Positions 1 through 7,698 are shown, counted from the first letter of the stretch. The stretch is 13,643 nucleotides of DNA from JACMNW01 sp043721855 (GCA_043721855.1 JAYSPY010000073.1:1-13643), one strand, 5' to 3'. Program-made: numbers and translations. The notes: a model not told the origin generated them from the sequence alone.

Positions 1-132
1 CGCGGCCTGCGCCCGATGTTCAACGCCCGCTGTAAGGTGGTCTGGCGGCAGCTTTACAACATGAACCACACCACGCCCGCTGACCGCGCTGGTTTTATGA
101 AACGGGTTGAGGCGGCGCTGCAAAAACTTTAG
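1..132 (+). CDS. C-terminal end of an unidentified gene (partial)
   Basis: An open frame runs from the first base of the window to a TAG at 130-132 and gives the last 43 residues of a protein ending in VEAALQKL. The start and most of the gene lie outside the window. The tail has no motif that I recognise; it is rich in basic and aromatic residues and ends in a likely amphipathic helix. It lies 9 bases before the ridA start codon, in the same direction, so it is probably co-transcribed with ridA and the TetR gene. RidA and RutR-like genes often accompany an amino-acid or nitrogen-compound enzyme, but I cannot name the enzyme from this fragment. That it is coding rests on the open frame, the codon use and the tight spacing. 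Confidence 0.6.
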   Translation, partial: RGLRPMFNARCKVVWRQLYNMNHTTPADRAGFMKRVEAALQKL

Positions 133-141
133 GGAACCGCG

Positions 142-594
142 ATGACCGACCATGCCAAACCCCTTGCCCGTTATTCACCTTGGCAGCGCCGGGGCGATTT
201 CATTTTCTTGTCCGGCGTAATCGCCGTTGATCCAGCCGCAGGCCGCATCATTCGGGGCTTTGCTGATTTGCCCGCAGCTATCGGCCCCACCATTGGCCAG
301 ACGGGTGAGTTTTCGGTGGATGCCAAAGACGGGGCGATTTTGGCCCAAAGCTGGTATGTGCTGGACCGTATCCGTGCGACCATTGAAGATGCGGGCGGCA
401 CCATGGCCGATGTGTTCAAACTGGTGCAATATTTCAAAAACCTGAACGATTTTCCGCGCTACAACACCGTGCGCCGTCAGTTCTTTCCGGGCACACCCCC
501 CGTTTCCACCGTTGTCGAAGTCTCGGCGATGATGCCATCTGATGATATCTTGATCGAGGTCGAAGCCACCGCCTTTTGTCCGGTCCGCGCATGA
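142..594 (+). CDS. RidA-family (YjgF/YER057c/UK114) protein lacking the catalytic arginine
   Basis: A 150-residue protein of the Rid family, small trimeric cytosolic proteins whose classical members hydrolyse reactive enamine/imine intermediates. The family pattern is clear: FLSGVIAVDP near residues 22-31, the helix DRIRATIEDAGGTMADV at 75-91, YNTVRRQFFPGTPPVSTVVEV at 107-127 and the end IEVEATA at 138-144. It is longer than the usual ~128 residues, mainly through an insert around residues 40-62. At the position of Arg105 of E. coli RidA (PARSCVEV) this protein has Ser122 (PVSTVVEV), while the equivalent of Glu120 is kept as Glu139. It is therefore probably not a standard imine deaminase but a member of an Arg-less Rid subfamily. 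The ATG at 142 follows AGGGAA with suitable spacing. The stop overlaps the next gene's start (ATGA, 591-594), which suggests translational coupling to the TetR regulator. Confidence 0.9.
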   Translation: MTDHAKPLARYSPWQRRGDFIFLSGVIAVDPAAGRIIRGFADLPAAIGPTIGQTGEFSVDAKDGAILAQSWYVLDRIRATIEDAGGTMADVFKLVQYFKNLNDFPRYNTVRRQFFPGTPPVSTVVEVSAMMPSDDILIEVEATAFCPVRA

Positions 595-1208
595 ACCCGC
601 GCATTGATCTGGCGCAAAAGCGTGATGAATTGCGCGCCCAAATCCGCGATGCGGCGATTGCCGAATTTGCCGAAAACGGCCTGCGCGGTGCATCGACCCA
701 AGCGATTGCTGACCGGGCAGGCATCACCAAGACCAAGCTGCACTATTATATCGACAGCAAGGAAGACCTGTATCAACAAGCCCTTGATCATATTATCGAA
801 ATTTGGGCAGAACTGTTTGACGGCATCCCGCTTGATCTGGGGCCAGAGGCGTTCCTTAGCTTCTACATCGCCCGCAAAATCAGCTTTTCCATCCACCATC
901 CCGCCGAAGTGCGCGTGTTCGCGAATGAAATTATGCGCGGCGCGCCTATGCTGCGCAGCCATTGGGCCGGGTCGCGCGCGTCAACGCTGCGGGCAGCCGA
1001 CCGGATTACAGATTGGGCGCGCGCTGGCCTGATCCGGCCCGTTGATCCGATGCTGTTACAATTCAACATCTGGGCGCTGACCGAACACTACGCGCTGATG
1101 GCCCCCGAGGTGCGCTTCATGCTTGGCCAATCCGAAAACGCCCCGCTGGACGAGGGCCGCATCACCGCCGAAGTCACCGCACTGGTGCTGAACGGGCTGC
1201 GCCCTTAA
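591..1208 (+). CDS. TetR-family transcriptional regulator, RutR-like
   Basis: A 205-residue TetR-type DNA-binding regulator. The N-terminal helix-turn-helix domain spans roughly residues 14-62 (IRDAAIAEFAENG, then ASTQAIADRAGITKTKLHYY and DSKEDLY), the normal TetR layout. The C-terminal part (HHPAEVRVFANEIMRGAP, near residues 100-118) resembles the RutR/YcdC ligand-binding domain, whose known members respond to pyrimidines. The ligand here is unknown. A TTG at 576 would add five residues, but the ATG at 591 overlaps the ridA stop as ATGA and is the natural coupled start. The gene probably regulates its own operon with ridA and the upstream enzyme. Its TAA stop (1206-1208) overlaps the stop of the convergent mtlK gene, so no terminator separates them. 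Confidence 0.88.
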   Translation: MNPRIDLAQKRDELRAQIRDAAIAEFAENGLRGASTQAIADRAGITKTKLHYYIDSKEDLYQQALDHIIEIWAELFDGIPLDLGPEAFLSFYIARKISFSIHHPAEVRVFANEIMRGAPMLRSHWAGSRASTLRAADRITDWARAGLIRPVDPMLLQFNIWALTEHYALMAPEVRFMLGQSENAPLDEGRITAEVTALVLNGLRP

Positions 1209-2683
1209 CCAAGATAATCGCTGATCGCTTGTCTTGTGCCGCCTGCCCAAACCGCCTTCAGCGCGGCGGTGAATTGCGCCACAAGCCCCGCATCCTGCGC
1301 CAGATCACCGTAAATCTCGGTCATTTCCAGCCAAACCTTTGGGTTTTCCCTCGCGAACGTCGCCTTGGCTTTCAGATGATCCCAGTTAGGATCATTGGCC
1401 TCAATCACCGCACCGGTTTCAGACACACCGTAACAGTAGCGGCACCACAATGCCGACAGCAGCACAAGGCCGTCCATCCGGCCTTTGCCCGCAATCACAT
1501 CACGAATAGAGGCAATAATGAATTTCGGCTGTCGGTTTGATCCGTCCAGACACAGGCGGCGAATGGTATCGGCCACCTCGGGGTTGGAAAACCGATCCAG
1601 GATTTGCGCTTTGTAATCGGGCAAGGCCACGCCCGGCACAGGGGGCACAATCGGCAGAACTTCGGTGGTCAGGATCTTGTCCAGAAACCCCCTGATCATC
1701 GGATCGGCCATCGCATCATGCACATAGTGAATATCCAGCAGCCCCGACGGATAGGCGATGATCGCGTGCCCGCCGTTCAGGATGCGGATTTTCATCGTCT
1801 CGAACGCGTCAACATGCGGGGTGAACGTAACGCCGACCAATTCAAGCGCCGGGCGGCCGGTCGGAAAATTATCCTCCATCACCCATTGCCGAAACGGCTC
1901 GCACGTTACCGGGGCCGCGTCGGGAATGCCCAAAGACAGCGCCAGCGCGCGTTCCTTGTCGCCGGTGGCAGGCGTGATCCGGTCAACCATGGAATTTGGG
2001 AATGCGACAGTTTGCGCGATCCAATCCGCCAAAGCAGGGTCCGACAACCGTGCCAGCCCCACGACCGCATCCCGTGTGACATGGCCATTATGCGGCAGGT
2101 TATCACAACACATCACGGTAAACGCTTGCACCCCAGCTTCGCGCCGTGCCTTCAGCGCCGCGATAATCGCGCCAAACACCGTGTCCGGTTGGTTCGGGTT
2201 GGCCGCATCATGGGCAATATCGGCATGGTCCACCCCAAATGTGCCGGTCTTTGGATCAATGTAATATCCGCCTTCCGTTACCGTCAGCGACACGATCCTG
2301 ATCGCCGGATCCGACATCGCCGCAATCAACGGACCATTGCCCGCCTTGACTGGCACAAACCCCGTCATCGCCCCGATGATCCGCGCCTGCACCACGCCGG
2401 GCGATCGTTCTATCACCGATGACAGATAATCCTGCGCTTCCAGCAAACCCCGCATCCGCGCATCGCCGTCTCGGACCCCGGCGCCGGTGATCGCCCAGTC
2501 CAGGCCAAGGCCAAGATTGAAAAGATCGTCCAGATACACTGCCATATGCGCGCGGTGAAAGTTGCCGCAGCCGATATGCACGATGCCGGGGCGTAGCACA
2601 GATCGATCATAGGTCGGGATGGCCACCGCATCCGGAAGATCGGCAAGAGTGGCAGCACGAAGCGTGGCAATCGCAAGGGTCAT
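1205..2683 (-). CDS. mtlK: Mannitol 2-dehydrogenase (polyol long-chain dehydrogenase)
   Basis: A 492-residue cytosolic NAD-dependent polyol dehydrogenase of the long-chain mannitol dehydrogenase family. It is expected to oxidise D-mannitol to D-fructose; some relatives also take D-arabitol or sorbitol. The N-terminal Rossmann domain carries the family signature IVHIGCGNFHRAHMAVY (34-50), followed by TVTEGGYYID (134-143), CCDNLPHNGH (192-201) and FPNSMVDRITPAT (228-240). The catalytic K-x4-N-x2-H pattern is present as Lys298, Asn303 and His306 in KIRILNGGH, matching Lys295/Asn300/His303 of the Pseudomonas fluorescens enzyme. The helical C-terminal domain follows. It is the last gene of the smo cluster, with one base between the smoS stop and this ATG, so translation is probably coupled. 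Its stop (TTA on the + strand at 1205-1207) overlaps that of the convergent TetR gene. Length is typical and no defect is seen. Confidence 0.95.
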   Translation of the reverse strand: MTLAIATLRAATLADLPDAVAIPTYDRSVLRPGIVHIGCGNFHRAHMAVYLDDLFNLGLGLDWAITGAGVRDGDARMRGLLEAQDYLSSVIERSPGVVQARIIGAMTGFVPVKAGNGPLIAAMSDPAIRIVSLTVTEGGYYIDPKTGTFGVDHADIAHDAANPNQPDTVFGAIIAALKARREAGVQAFTVMCCDNLPHNGHVTRDAVVGLARLSDPALADWIAQTVAFPNSMVDRITPATGDKERALALSLGIPDAAPVTCEPFRQWVMEDNFPTGRPALELVGVTFTPHVDAFETMKIRILNGGHAIIAYPSGLLDIHYVHDAMADPMIRGFLDKILTTEVLPIVPPVPGVALPDYKAQILDRFSNPEVADTIRRLCLDGSNRQPKFIIASIRDVIAGKGRMDGLVLLSALWCRYCYGVSETGAVIEANDPNWDHLKAKATFARENPKVWLEMTEIYGDLAQDAGLVAQFTAALKAVWAGGTRQAISDYLG

Positions 2684-2684
2684 G

Positions 2685-3470
2685 TCAGTTCATCCAATTG
2701 CCGCCATCGACATTATATGTCTGGGCGACGATGTAATCAGCCTCGGGCGAGGCAAGGAAAATGGCCATTCCGGTCAGATCGGCAGCAGTGCCCATGCGCC
2801 CGTAAGGCACGGCGGCACCGACGGCGCGTTTTTTCTCACCAGGCGCCAGGTTTTCGTATTTCGCGAAGAACGCATCAACGCCGTCCCAGTGTTCGCCGTC
2901 CACCACGCCGGGGGCGATGGCGTTGACGTTGATGCCGTGCTTGACCAGGTCCAGCCCGGCTGATTGGGTCAGGCTGATCACGGCGGCTTTCGTGGCGCAG
3001 TAAACCGCCACCAAGCCTTCACCGCGACGACCCGCTTGCGACGCCATATTGATGATTTTTCCACCGCCGCCTTGGGCGATCATCTGCTTAGCGGCGGCCT
3101 GCAACGTGAACAGGCATCCCGCCACGTTGACCGCGAACAGCTTGTCAAAACTGGCACGGGTAACGTCAACAATCGGGGCCGCCTCAAACAAAGCCGCGTT
3201 GTTGATCAGGATATCCAGCCTGCCCATTTTGGCCACAGCCGACGCAATACCGGCATCAATGCTGGCCTGATCGGTCACATCCATTTGCACGCCGTGGGCC
3301 TGCTGGCCAAGCACCGCCACGGCTCTTGCCAGTGCAACTGCGTTGATATCCGCCAGCACCACCTGCGCCCCTTCGGCGATGTAGGCACGGGCAAATTCAT
3401 AGCCAATGCCGCGCGCAGCACCCGTTATCAGGGCACATTTGCCAGACAGTCTTTTACCAGACGCGATCAT
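2685..3470 (-). CDS. smoS: Sorbitol dehydrogenase, short-chain type
   Basis: A 261-residue short-chain dehydrogenase/reductase. It should oxidise D-glucitol (sorbitol) to D-fructose with NAD, and probably galactitol to tagatose. The cofactor motif TGAARGIG lies at about 16-23, NNAA at about 90-93, the catalytic serine in INMASQAGRRG, and the catalytic YxxxK as YCATK. The segments SQAGRRGEGLVAVYCATKAA, GINVNAIAPGVVDGEHWDGV and the C-terminus YIVAQTYNVDGGNWMN agree closely with my memory of R. sphaeroides SmoS, so the name is firmer than for most SDR enzymes. The ATG (3468-3470) overlaps the smoK stop as ATGA. Only one base separates its stop from mtlK. The first nine residues precede the usual family start and may be a lineage extension. 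Confidence 0.95.
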   Translation of the reverse strand: MIASGKRLSGKCALITGAARGIGYEFARAYIAEGAQVVLADINAVALARAVAVLGQQAHGVQMDVTDQASIDAGIASAVAKMGRLDILINNAALFEAAPIVDVTRASFDKLFAVNVAGCLFTLQAAAKQMIAQGGGGKIINMASQAGRRGEGLVAVYCATKAAVISLTQSAGLDLVKHGINVNAIAPGVVDGEHWDGVDAFFAKYENLAPGEKKRAVGAAVPYGRMGTAADLTGMAIFLASPEADYIVAQTYNVDGGNWMN

Positions 3471-4468
3471 GCCATATTCTTTCCATCTGCGCCAAAGCGG
3501 TGCACTTTGCCCGCCTGCGGCGTCAGATACACCGTGTCGCCATGGCGCAGATTGATATCGCCACCGCCACGCACCGTCATCGACCCGTGGCCTTGAACAT
3601 TCACATGCAAGAAGGTGTCAGACCCCAGCAATTCCGCCACAGACACCGTGCCCCGCCATTTGCCAGCGGTGGTGGAGATTTCCAGATGTTCAGGCCGCAC
3701 ACCAATCGTTGTGGCCGCTTCCGCCTGCGCATCGGCACCCGTTAAAAGGTTCATCCGCGGGCTGCCGATAAAGCCTGCCACAAAGACGTTCGCAGGGTGG
3801 TTGTACAGATCAAGCGGGCTGCCCACTTGTTCGATATTGCCCGCTTGCAGCACCACGATCTTGTCGGCCATCGTCATCGCCTCGACCTGATCATGGGTCA
3901 CATAGATCATCGTGGTTTTCAGGGTCTGGTGCAGTTCGGTAATTTCCAGCCGCATGTTGCCACGCAAGGCCGCATCAAGGTTTGACAACGGCTCATCAAA
4001 CAAAAATGCCGCCGGTTCGCGCACAATGGCACGGCCAATCGCCACGCGCTGGCGCTGCCCGCCCGACAACTGGCCCGGTTTGCGTTCCATATAGCTGGTC
4101 AGGTTTAGCACCTTTGCGGCGGCATCGGCTTTTTTGGTGGCCGCTGCCAGATCCATCCCCGCCATCTTCAGCGGGAACATGATGTTTTTGCGCACTGTCA
4201 TATGGGGATACAAAGCGTAGCTTTGAAACACCATCGCCAACCCGCGCTTGGCGGGTGGCAGCATGGTTGCATCTTTGCCGTCAATTTCGATGGTGCCCGA
4301 ACTGGTATCTTCCAGCCCGGCAATCAGGCGCAGCAAGGTGGATTTGCCACAGCCCGAGGGGCCGACGAACACCACAAACTCGCCATTCTCGATGGTCAGA
4401 TCGACCGACGGGATAACATGCACTTCGCCAAAGGATTTGCGAACCGATTTCAATACGATTTTACCCAT
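3467..4468 (-). CDS. smoK: Polyol ABC transporter ATP-binding protein (MalK/UgpC type)
   Basis: A 333-residue ATPase subunit of a CUT1-type sugar importer, bound to the cytoplasmic face of SmoF/SmoG. All nucleotide-binding motifs are intact: Walker A GPSGCGKST (36-44), Q-loop near FQSYALYP (81-88), signature LSGGQRQR (134-141), Walker B AFLFDE (154-159), D-loop SNLDA and the switch histidine His192 in YVTHDQ. The C-terminal MalK-like regulatory/TOBE domain starts around residue 233 with FIGSPRMN and includes GVRPEHLEI (256-264). The ATG is preceded by GAGGATATC, and the smoG stop TGA forms part of this ribosome binding site, 7 bases before the start. The stop overlaps smoS. In some bacteria one such ATPase serves several importers; the position between smoG and smoS makes polyols its main substrate here. 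Confidence 0.95.
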   Translation of the reverse strand: MGKIVLKSVRKSFGEVHVIPSVDLTIENGEFVVFVGPSGCGKSTLLRLIAGLEDTSSGTIEIDGKDATMLPPAKRGLAMVFQSYALYPHMTVRKNIMFPLKMAGMDLAAATKKADAAAKVLNLTSYMERKPGQLSGGQRQRVAIGRAIVREPAAFLFDEPLSNLDAALRGNMRLEITELHQTLKTTMIYVTHDQVEAMTMADKIVVLQAGNIEQVGSPLDLYNHPANVFVAGFIGSPRMNLLTGADAQAEAATTIGVRPEHLEISTTAGKWRGTVSVAELLGSDTFLHVNVQGHGSMTVRGGGDINLRHGDTVYLTPQAGKVHRFGADGKNMA

Positions 4469-4475
4469 GATATCC

Positions 4476-5306
4476 TCACTTCACCGCGCCGAAGGTCAGC
4501 CCGCGGACCAATTGTTTCTGGCCAAACCAGCCCATGATCAGAATTGGCGCGATGGCCATTGTGGATGCCGCCGACAACTTGGCATAAAACAAACCCTGCG
4601 GTGCGGAAAAGCTGGCGATAAAAGCCGAAAGCGGGGCTGCATCAACCGTGGTCAGGGTAATGGTCCAGAATGCCTCGTTCCACGCGAGGATAATGTTCAA
4701 AAGCATGGTTGACGCAATTCCGGGAATGGCCATCGGGGTCAGCACATACAGAACTTCGTTGATCAGGCTGGCCCCATCCATCCGCGCGGCCTCAAGGATC
4801 TCGCTCGGGATTTCCTTGAAATAGGTGTAAAGCATCCAGACAATCACAGGCAGGTTCATCAACATCAGCGCCAGAACAAGGCCGATCCGGGTGTCAAACA
4901 GGCCAGTCCGCTGAAAGATCAGATACATCGGGATAAGCACCGCCGCCGAAGGCATCATCTTGGTCGACAGCATCCACATCAACAGATCTTTGGTCTTTTT
5001 GCCCGGCACAAAAGCCATCGACCATGCTGCCGGGATTGCGATCAAAAGCCCCAGCAAGGTAGAACCGACCGCAATGATCACCGAGTTCAAAAAGAACCGT
5101 GGGTAATCCGATCTTGCCCAAACATCGCTGTAATTCTGCAACGTCCAATCCGCGCCCAGCAATTCCGGTGGCGAGGCCACAGCGCTGGCCTCGGTCTTGA
5201 AACTGGTCAGAATGGTCCACAGGACCGGAAAGAAAATCAACAAGGCAACGGACCATGCGGCAATGGTGAAGAACAGCTTGCGTTGGGGTGTGACGGCGCG
5301 GGCCAT
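4476..5306 (-). CDS. smoG: Polyol ABC transporter permease (MalG type)
   Basis: A 276-residue inner-membrane permease of the MalG family with about six predicted membrane segments: near residues 12-34, 72-96, 108-130, 140-162, 190-212 and close to the C-terminus. The cytoplasmic EAA loop that docks to the ATPase reads EAARMDGASLINE at 172-184, followed by LTPMAIPGIAST, the normal MalG arrangement. ILAWNEAFW (206-214) is typical of polyol and sugar CUT1 permeases. It should pair with SmoF to form the translocation channel for sorbitol and mannitol. The ATG is preceded by AGAGGAAG about six bases upstream. There are 15 bases to the smoF stop and 7 to the smoK start, so it is clearly in the same operon. 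Confidence 0.94.
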   Translation of the reverse strand: MARAVTPQRKLFFTIAAWSVALLIFFPVLWTILTSFKTEASAVASPPELLGADWTLQNYSDVWARSDYPRFFLNSVIIAVGSTLLGLLIAIPAAWSMAFVPGKKTKDLLMWMLSTKMMPSAAVLIPMYLIFQRTGLFDTRIGLVLALMLMNLPVIVWMLYTYFKEIPSEILEAARMDGASLINEVLYVLTPMAIPGIASTMLLNIILAWNEAFWTITLTTVDAAPLSAFIASFSAPQGLFYAKLSAASTMAIAPILIMGWFGQKQLVRGLTFGAVK

Positions 5307-5321
5307 TGGGGGCTTCCTCTC

Positions 5322-6194
5322 TCAGGCGTCCAGATGCTTGCCCATGCCACGCATGAGGAAGAAGGCGACAATGTTGGCAAGGATAACAGCGATGATCCCG
5401 CCCGCCGCCGCACGCCCGATGTCCTTGGCGATCAGGGCTTGTTTGTAGATCATGTAGGGCAATGTGGTTGATGCAGACCCCGGCCCGCCTTGGGTGGTGG
5501 TGAAAATCTCGCCAAAGATGCCAAGCAGAAAAATGGTCTGGATCAAAATCACCACAGTAATAGCGCGGGTCAGGTGCGGCAGGGTGATAAACTGAAACCG
5601 GCTAAGGGCAGATGCACCGTCCATCTCTGCCGCCTCAAGCTGTTCTGATGACAGCGATTGAAGGGCGGTCAGCAAGATCAGCGTGGCAAAGGGCAGCCAT
5701 TCCCACGACACAATGAAGATCACCGAAGACATCGGGTAGGCTTCAAGGAACAAGATCGGCTGGCCCCCCAACCCTCGGGCAGCGGCCGCAAGCAACCCGT
5801 TCTGCGGATGCATGAACAGGTTTTCCCAGATCGACGCAGCCACCGGCGGCATGATGAAAAACGGCGATATCACCAAAATCCGCAAGGGGCCTTGCCCCCA
5901 AACCGGTTGGTCGATCAACAAGGCAATCAAAACGCCAAACACAATGGTAATCGCCAGCACACCGCCAACAAGCAGCAGCGTATTGCTGATACCCATCCAG
6001 AAATCCGGCGAATTGTAAAACCATGTATAGTTTCGAAAGCCCGCCCAGCCGTTCCGCTCGGGCGACAGCAGCCGGTAGATGCGAAATGAAAAGTAGATCG
6101 TCATCGCCAGCGGCACGATCATCCAGATAAACAGCAAGACGACTGAGGGTGCTACCATCAGTCGGGCCGTAGCACGGGAAGATTGCGTCGCCAT
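5322..6194 (-). CDS. smoF: Polyol ABC transporter permease (MalF type)
   Basis: A 290-residue inner-membrane permease with about six hydrophobic segments: near 12-36, 72-94, 105-124, 156-178, 205-230 and 262-284. The EAA loop EAAEMDGASALSRF lies at 187-200, followed by ITLPHL. The frame stays open upstream to another ATG at 6275, but those 27 extra residues would lie across the terminator-like hairpin. The ATG at 6194 (MATQSSRATARLMVAP) has a good GGAG seven bases upstream and gives the usual N-terminus of this family, so I chose it. It partners SmoG and receives substrate from SmoE. A 142-base gap holding two hairpins separates it from smoE, while the downstream gap is only 15 bases. Confidence 0.94.
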   Translation of the reverse strand: MATQSSRATARLMVAPSVVLLFIWMIVPLAMTIYFSFRIYRLLSPERNGWAGFRNYTWFYNSPDFWMGISNTLLLVGGVLAITIVFGVLIALLIDQPVWGQGPLRILVISPFFIMPPVAASIWENLFMHPQNGLLAAAARGLGGQPILFLEAYPMSSVIFIVSWEWLPFATLILLTALQSLSSEQLEAAEMDGASALSRFQFITLPHLTRAITVVILIQTIFLLGIFGEIFTTTQGGPGSASTTLPYMIYKQALIAKDIGRAAAGGIIAVILANIVAFFLMRGMGKHLDA

Positions 6195-6257
6195 GAGAAG
6201 TCTCCGAAGAAATACCGGGATCGTAACACTTGGGATTTCGAGATGGATCAAAAGACC

Positions 6258-6297
6258 AAAAAGCCTTCCCCGCACCTTGGGAGCAGACAGGGAAGGC
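6258..6297 (-). terminator. Terminator-like hairpin between smoE and smoF
   Basis: Read on the minus strand, GCCTTCCC (6290-6297) pairs perfectly over 8 bp with GGGAAGGC (6263-6270) across a 19-base loop, and TTTTT (6258-6262) follows at once. This is the form of an intrinsic terminator. Because it lies inside an operon, straight after the binding-protein gene, it is best read as a partial terminator or 3'-end stabiliser that makes smoE mRNA more abundant than permease mRNA, a common arrangement in ABC importer operons. The loop is long, so termination may be incomplete. Confidence 0.6.
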
Positions 6298-6301
6298 GGT
6301 C

Positions 6302-6328
6302 GGGGCCGGCGGCAACGCTGCCAGCCCC
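6302..6328 (-). other. GC-rich hairpin just after the smoE stop codon
   Basis: On the minus strand GGGGCTGGC (6320-6328) can pair with GCCGGCCCC (6302-6310) over 9 bp, with one T.G wobble and a 9-base loop. It begins 8 bases after the smoE stop and precedes the second, T-tailed hairpin. A stable stem here would protect the 3' end of a processed smoE message from exonucleases. No T-run follows this stem, so it is not a terminator by itself. Confidence 0.5.
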
Positions 6329-6336
6329 AAGGAGCG

Positions 6337-7650
6337 TTACTTGATGTAACCAGCCGAGGTCATTTCTTCGGTGGCAAGGGCCTGAGCCTCTGCCAGCGCG
6401 TCATCGACTGTCTTTTGACCAGCAAGCGCTGCCGAGAAGATTTCGCCAACGCTAGTCGCCAAACCGGCAAACTCCGGGATAGCTACAAACTGCACGCCTG
6501 TGTATGGCACTGGCTGAACAGTTGGTTTCAATGGATCGGCTGCATTGATGGAGTCGATCGTCAACTTAGCAAACGGCAGTGCTGCATATTCCGGATTGGC
6601 ATACAGCGATGTGCGGGTGCCGGGAGGGGCTGCAGCCCAACCTTCTTTGGATGCAACCAAGGCCAGATAGTCCTTGTTTGTCGCCCAGTTCACGAATGCC
6701 TTTGCGGCATCTTGCTTTTGCGAAGATGTTGGAATGGCAAGTGACCACGCCCAAAGCCAGTTTGCACGCTTGCCAAGGCCCATGTCAGGCGCCAGCGCAA
6801 ATCCGACCTTGTCTGCGAACTCTGATTGTTTTGGGTCAACCAGTGCGGAAGCGGACACCGTGGCATCCATCCGCATGGCGCACTTGCCTTGCAACGACAG
6901 TGTCAGGTTTTCGTTGTAGCCGTTGTTGCTGGCACCGGGGGGGCCGTATTTGGTCAGCAGCTCGACATAGTCCGTCATAACGGCTTTCCATTCCGGGCTG
7001 TCAAACTGGGGCTTCCAGTTTTCATCAAACCAGCGCGCGCCATAGGAATTTGCCATCGTGGTCAGGAACGCCATGTTCTCGCCCCAACCGGCCTTGCCAC
7101 GCAGACAGATGCCATAGATGCCATTGGCTGTGTCGGTCATCGCGGCAGCAGCCGCCTTGATGTCAGTCCAGGTTGGCGCATCAGGAATGGTGATCCCTGC
7201 TTTTTCGGCCAAGTCTTTACGGTAGTTCACGAACGAAGACTCGCCATAGAACGGTGCCGCCAACAACTGACCGTCAACGGTCAGGCCAGCAGCGATCGGC
7301 GGCAGAATGTCGGCAATATCATAATCCGCAGGCAGGTCGTTCAGGCTGACCAACCAGCCCTGCTTGCCCCAGATCGGCACTTCATAAGTGCCGATGGTCA
7401 TCACGTCATACTGACCACCGCCTGTGGCGATGTCGTTCGTCACATTCTGGCGCAGCACGTTTTCTTCCAAGGTGACCCATTCGACTTTGATATCGGGGTT
7501 CTTGGCATAGAAATCATCCATCAGCCCTTGCATACGGATCATGTCGCCGTTGTTCACCGTGGCAACTGTGATCGTCGTTTCGGCGGTCGCGAACCCCGCG
7601 AGGGTAAGCATAGCCGTCGCGCCAAGCAGCGCGCGAAGCGTCATATTCAT
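6337..7650 (-). CDS. smoE: Polyol ABC transporter periplasmic binding protein
   Basis: A 437-residue extracellular solute-binding protein of the family 1 (CUT1) type. It captures sorbitol/mannitol in the periplasm and delivers it to SmoF/SmoG. A clear Sec signal peptide covers about residues 1-23 (MNMTLRALLGATAMLTLAGFATA), with likely cleavage before ETTITVATVNNGD. Other family features are the segment WVTLEENVLRQNVTNDIATG, then YDVMTIGTYEVPIWGKQGW, and AFVNWATNKDYLALVAS near the C-terminus. The frame continues upstream to an ATG at 7746, but the ATG at 7650 has a very strong GGGAGGT six bases upstream and starts directly at the signal peptide. A second ATG at 7644 is possible. It is preceded by a 113-base region with a candidate promoter and followed by two hairpins, consistent with separate and stronger expression. 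Confidence 0.94.
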   Translation of the reverse strand: MNMTLRALLGATAMLTLAGFATAETTITVATVNNGDMIRMQGLMDDFYAKNPDIKVEWVTLEENVLRQNVTNDIATGGGQYDVMTIGTYEVPIWGKQGWLVSLNDLPADYDIADILPPIAAGLTVDGQLLAAPFYGESSFVNYRKDLAEKAGITIPDAPTWTDIKAAAAAMTDTANGIYGICLRGKAGWGENMAFLTTMANSYGARWFDENWKPQFDSPEWKAVMTDYVELLTKYGPPGASNNGYNENLTLSLQGKCAMRMDATVSASALVDPKQSEFADKVGFALAPDMGLGKRANWLWAWSLAIPTSSQKQDAAKAFVNWATNKDYLALVASKEGWAAAPPGTRTSLYANPEYAALPFAKLTIDSINAADPLKPTVQPVPYTGVQFVAIPEFAGLATSVGEIFSAALAGQKTVDDALAEAQALATEEMTSAGYIK

Positions 7651-7668
7651 TGGTAACCTCCCTTGGAA

Positions 7669-7688
7669 GCGCATGAGCAAATCATCGC
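7669..7688. promoter_or_regulatory. Inverted repeat, possible operator before smoE
   Basis: The minus strand reads GCGATGATTTGCTCATGCGC. ATGA and TCAT form perfect arms around TTTGC, and the flanking GCG and CGC extend the symmetry with one unpaired base. It lies between the candidate smoE promoter and the ribosome binding site, a position where a bound regulator could block transcription. The adjacent SorC-family regulator is the obvious candidate. The arms are short, so chance symmetry is possible. Confidence 0.3.
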
Positions 7689-7698
7689 TTATTGGGCA

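Noticed and set aside
1604..2422. Long plus-strand open frame (272 codons) opposite mtlK
   Set aside because: It lies wholly antisense to a well-matched mannitol dehydrogenase, is rich in Arg/His/Gln as mirror frames of GC-rich genes are, and has no recognisable domain.
6195..6275. Upstream ATG extension of smoF
   Set aside because: It would place the terminator-like hairpin inside the coding region and lacks a family-like N-terminus; the ATG at 6194 has a good GGAG.
6826..7656. Long plus-strand open frame (276 codons) opposite smoE
   Set aside because: Antisense mirror frame of a clear binding-protein gene; no ribosome binding site or family motif.
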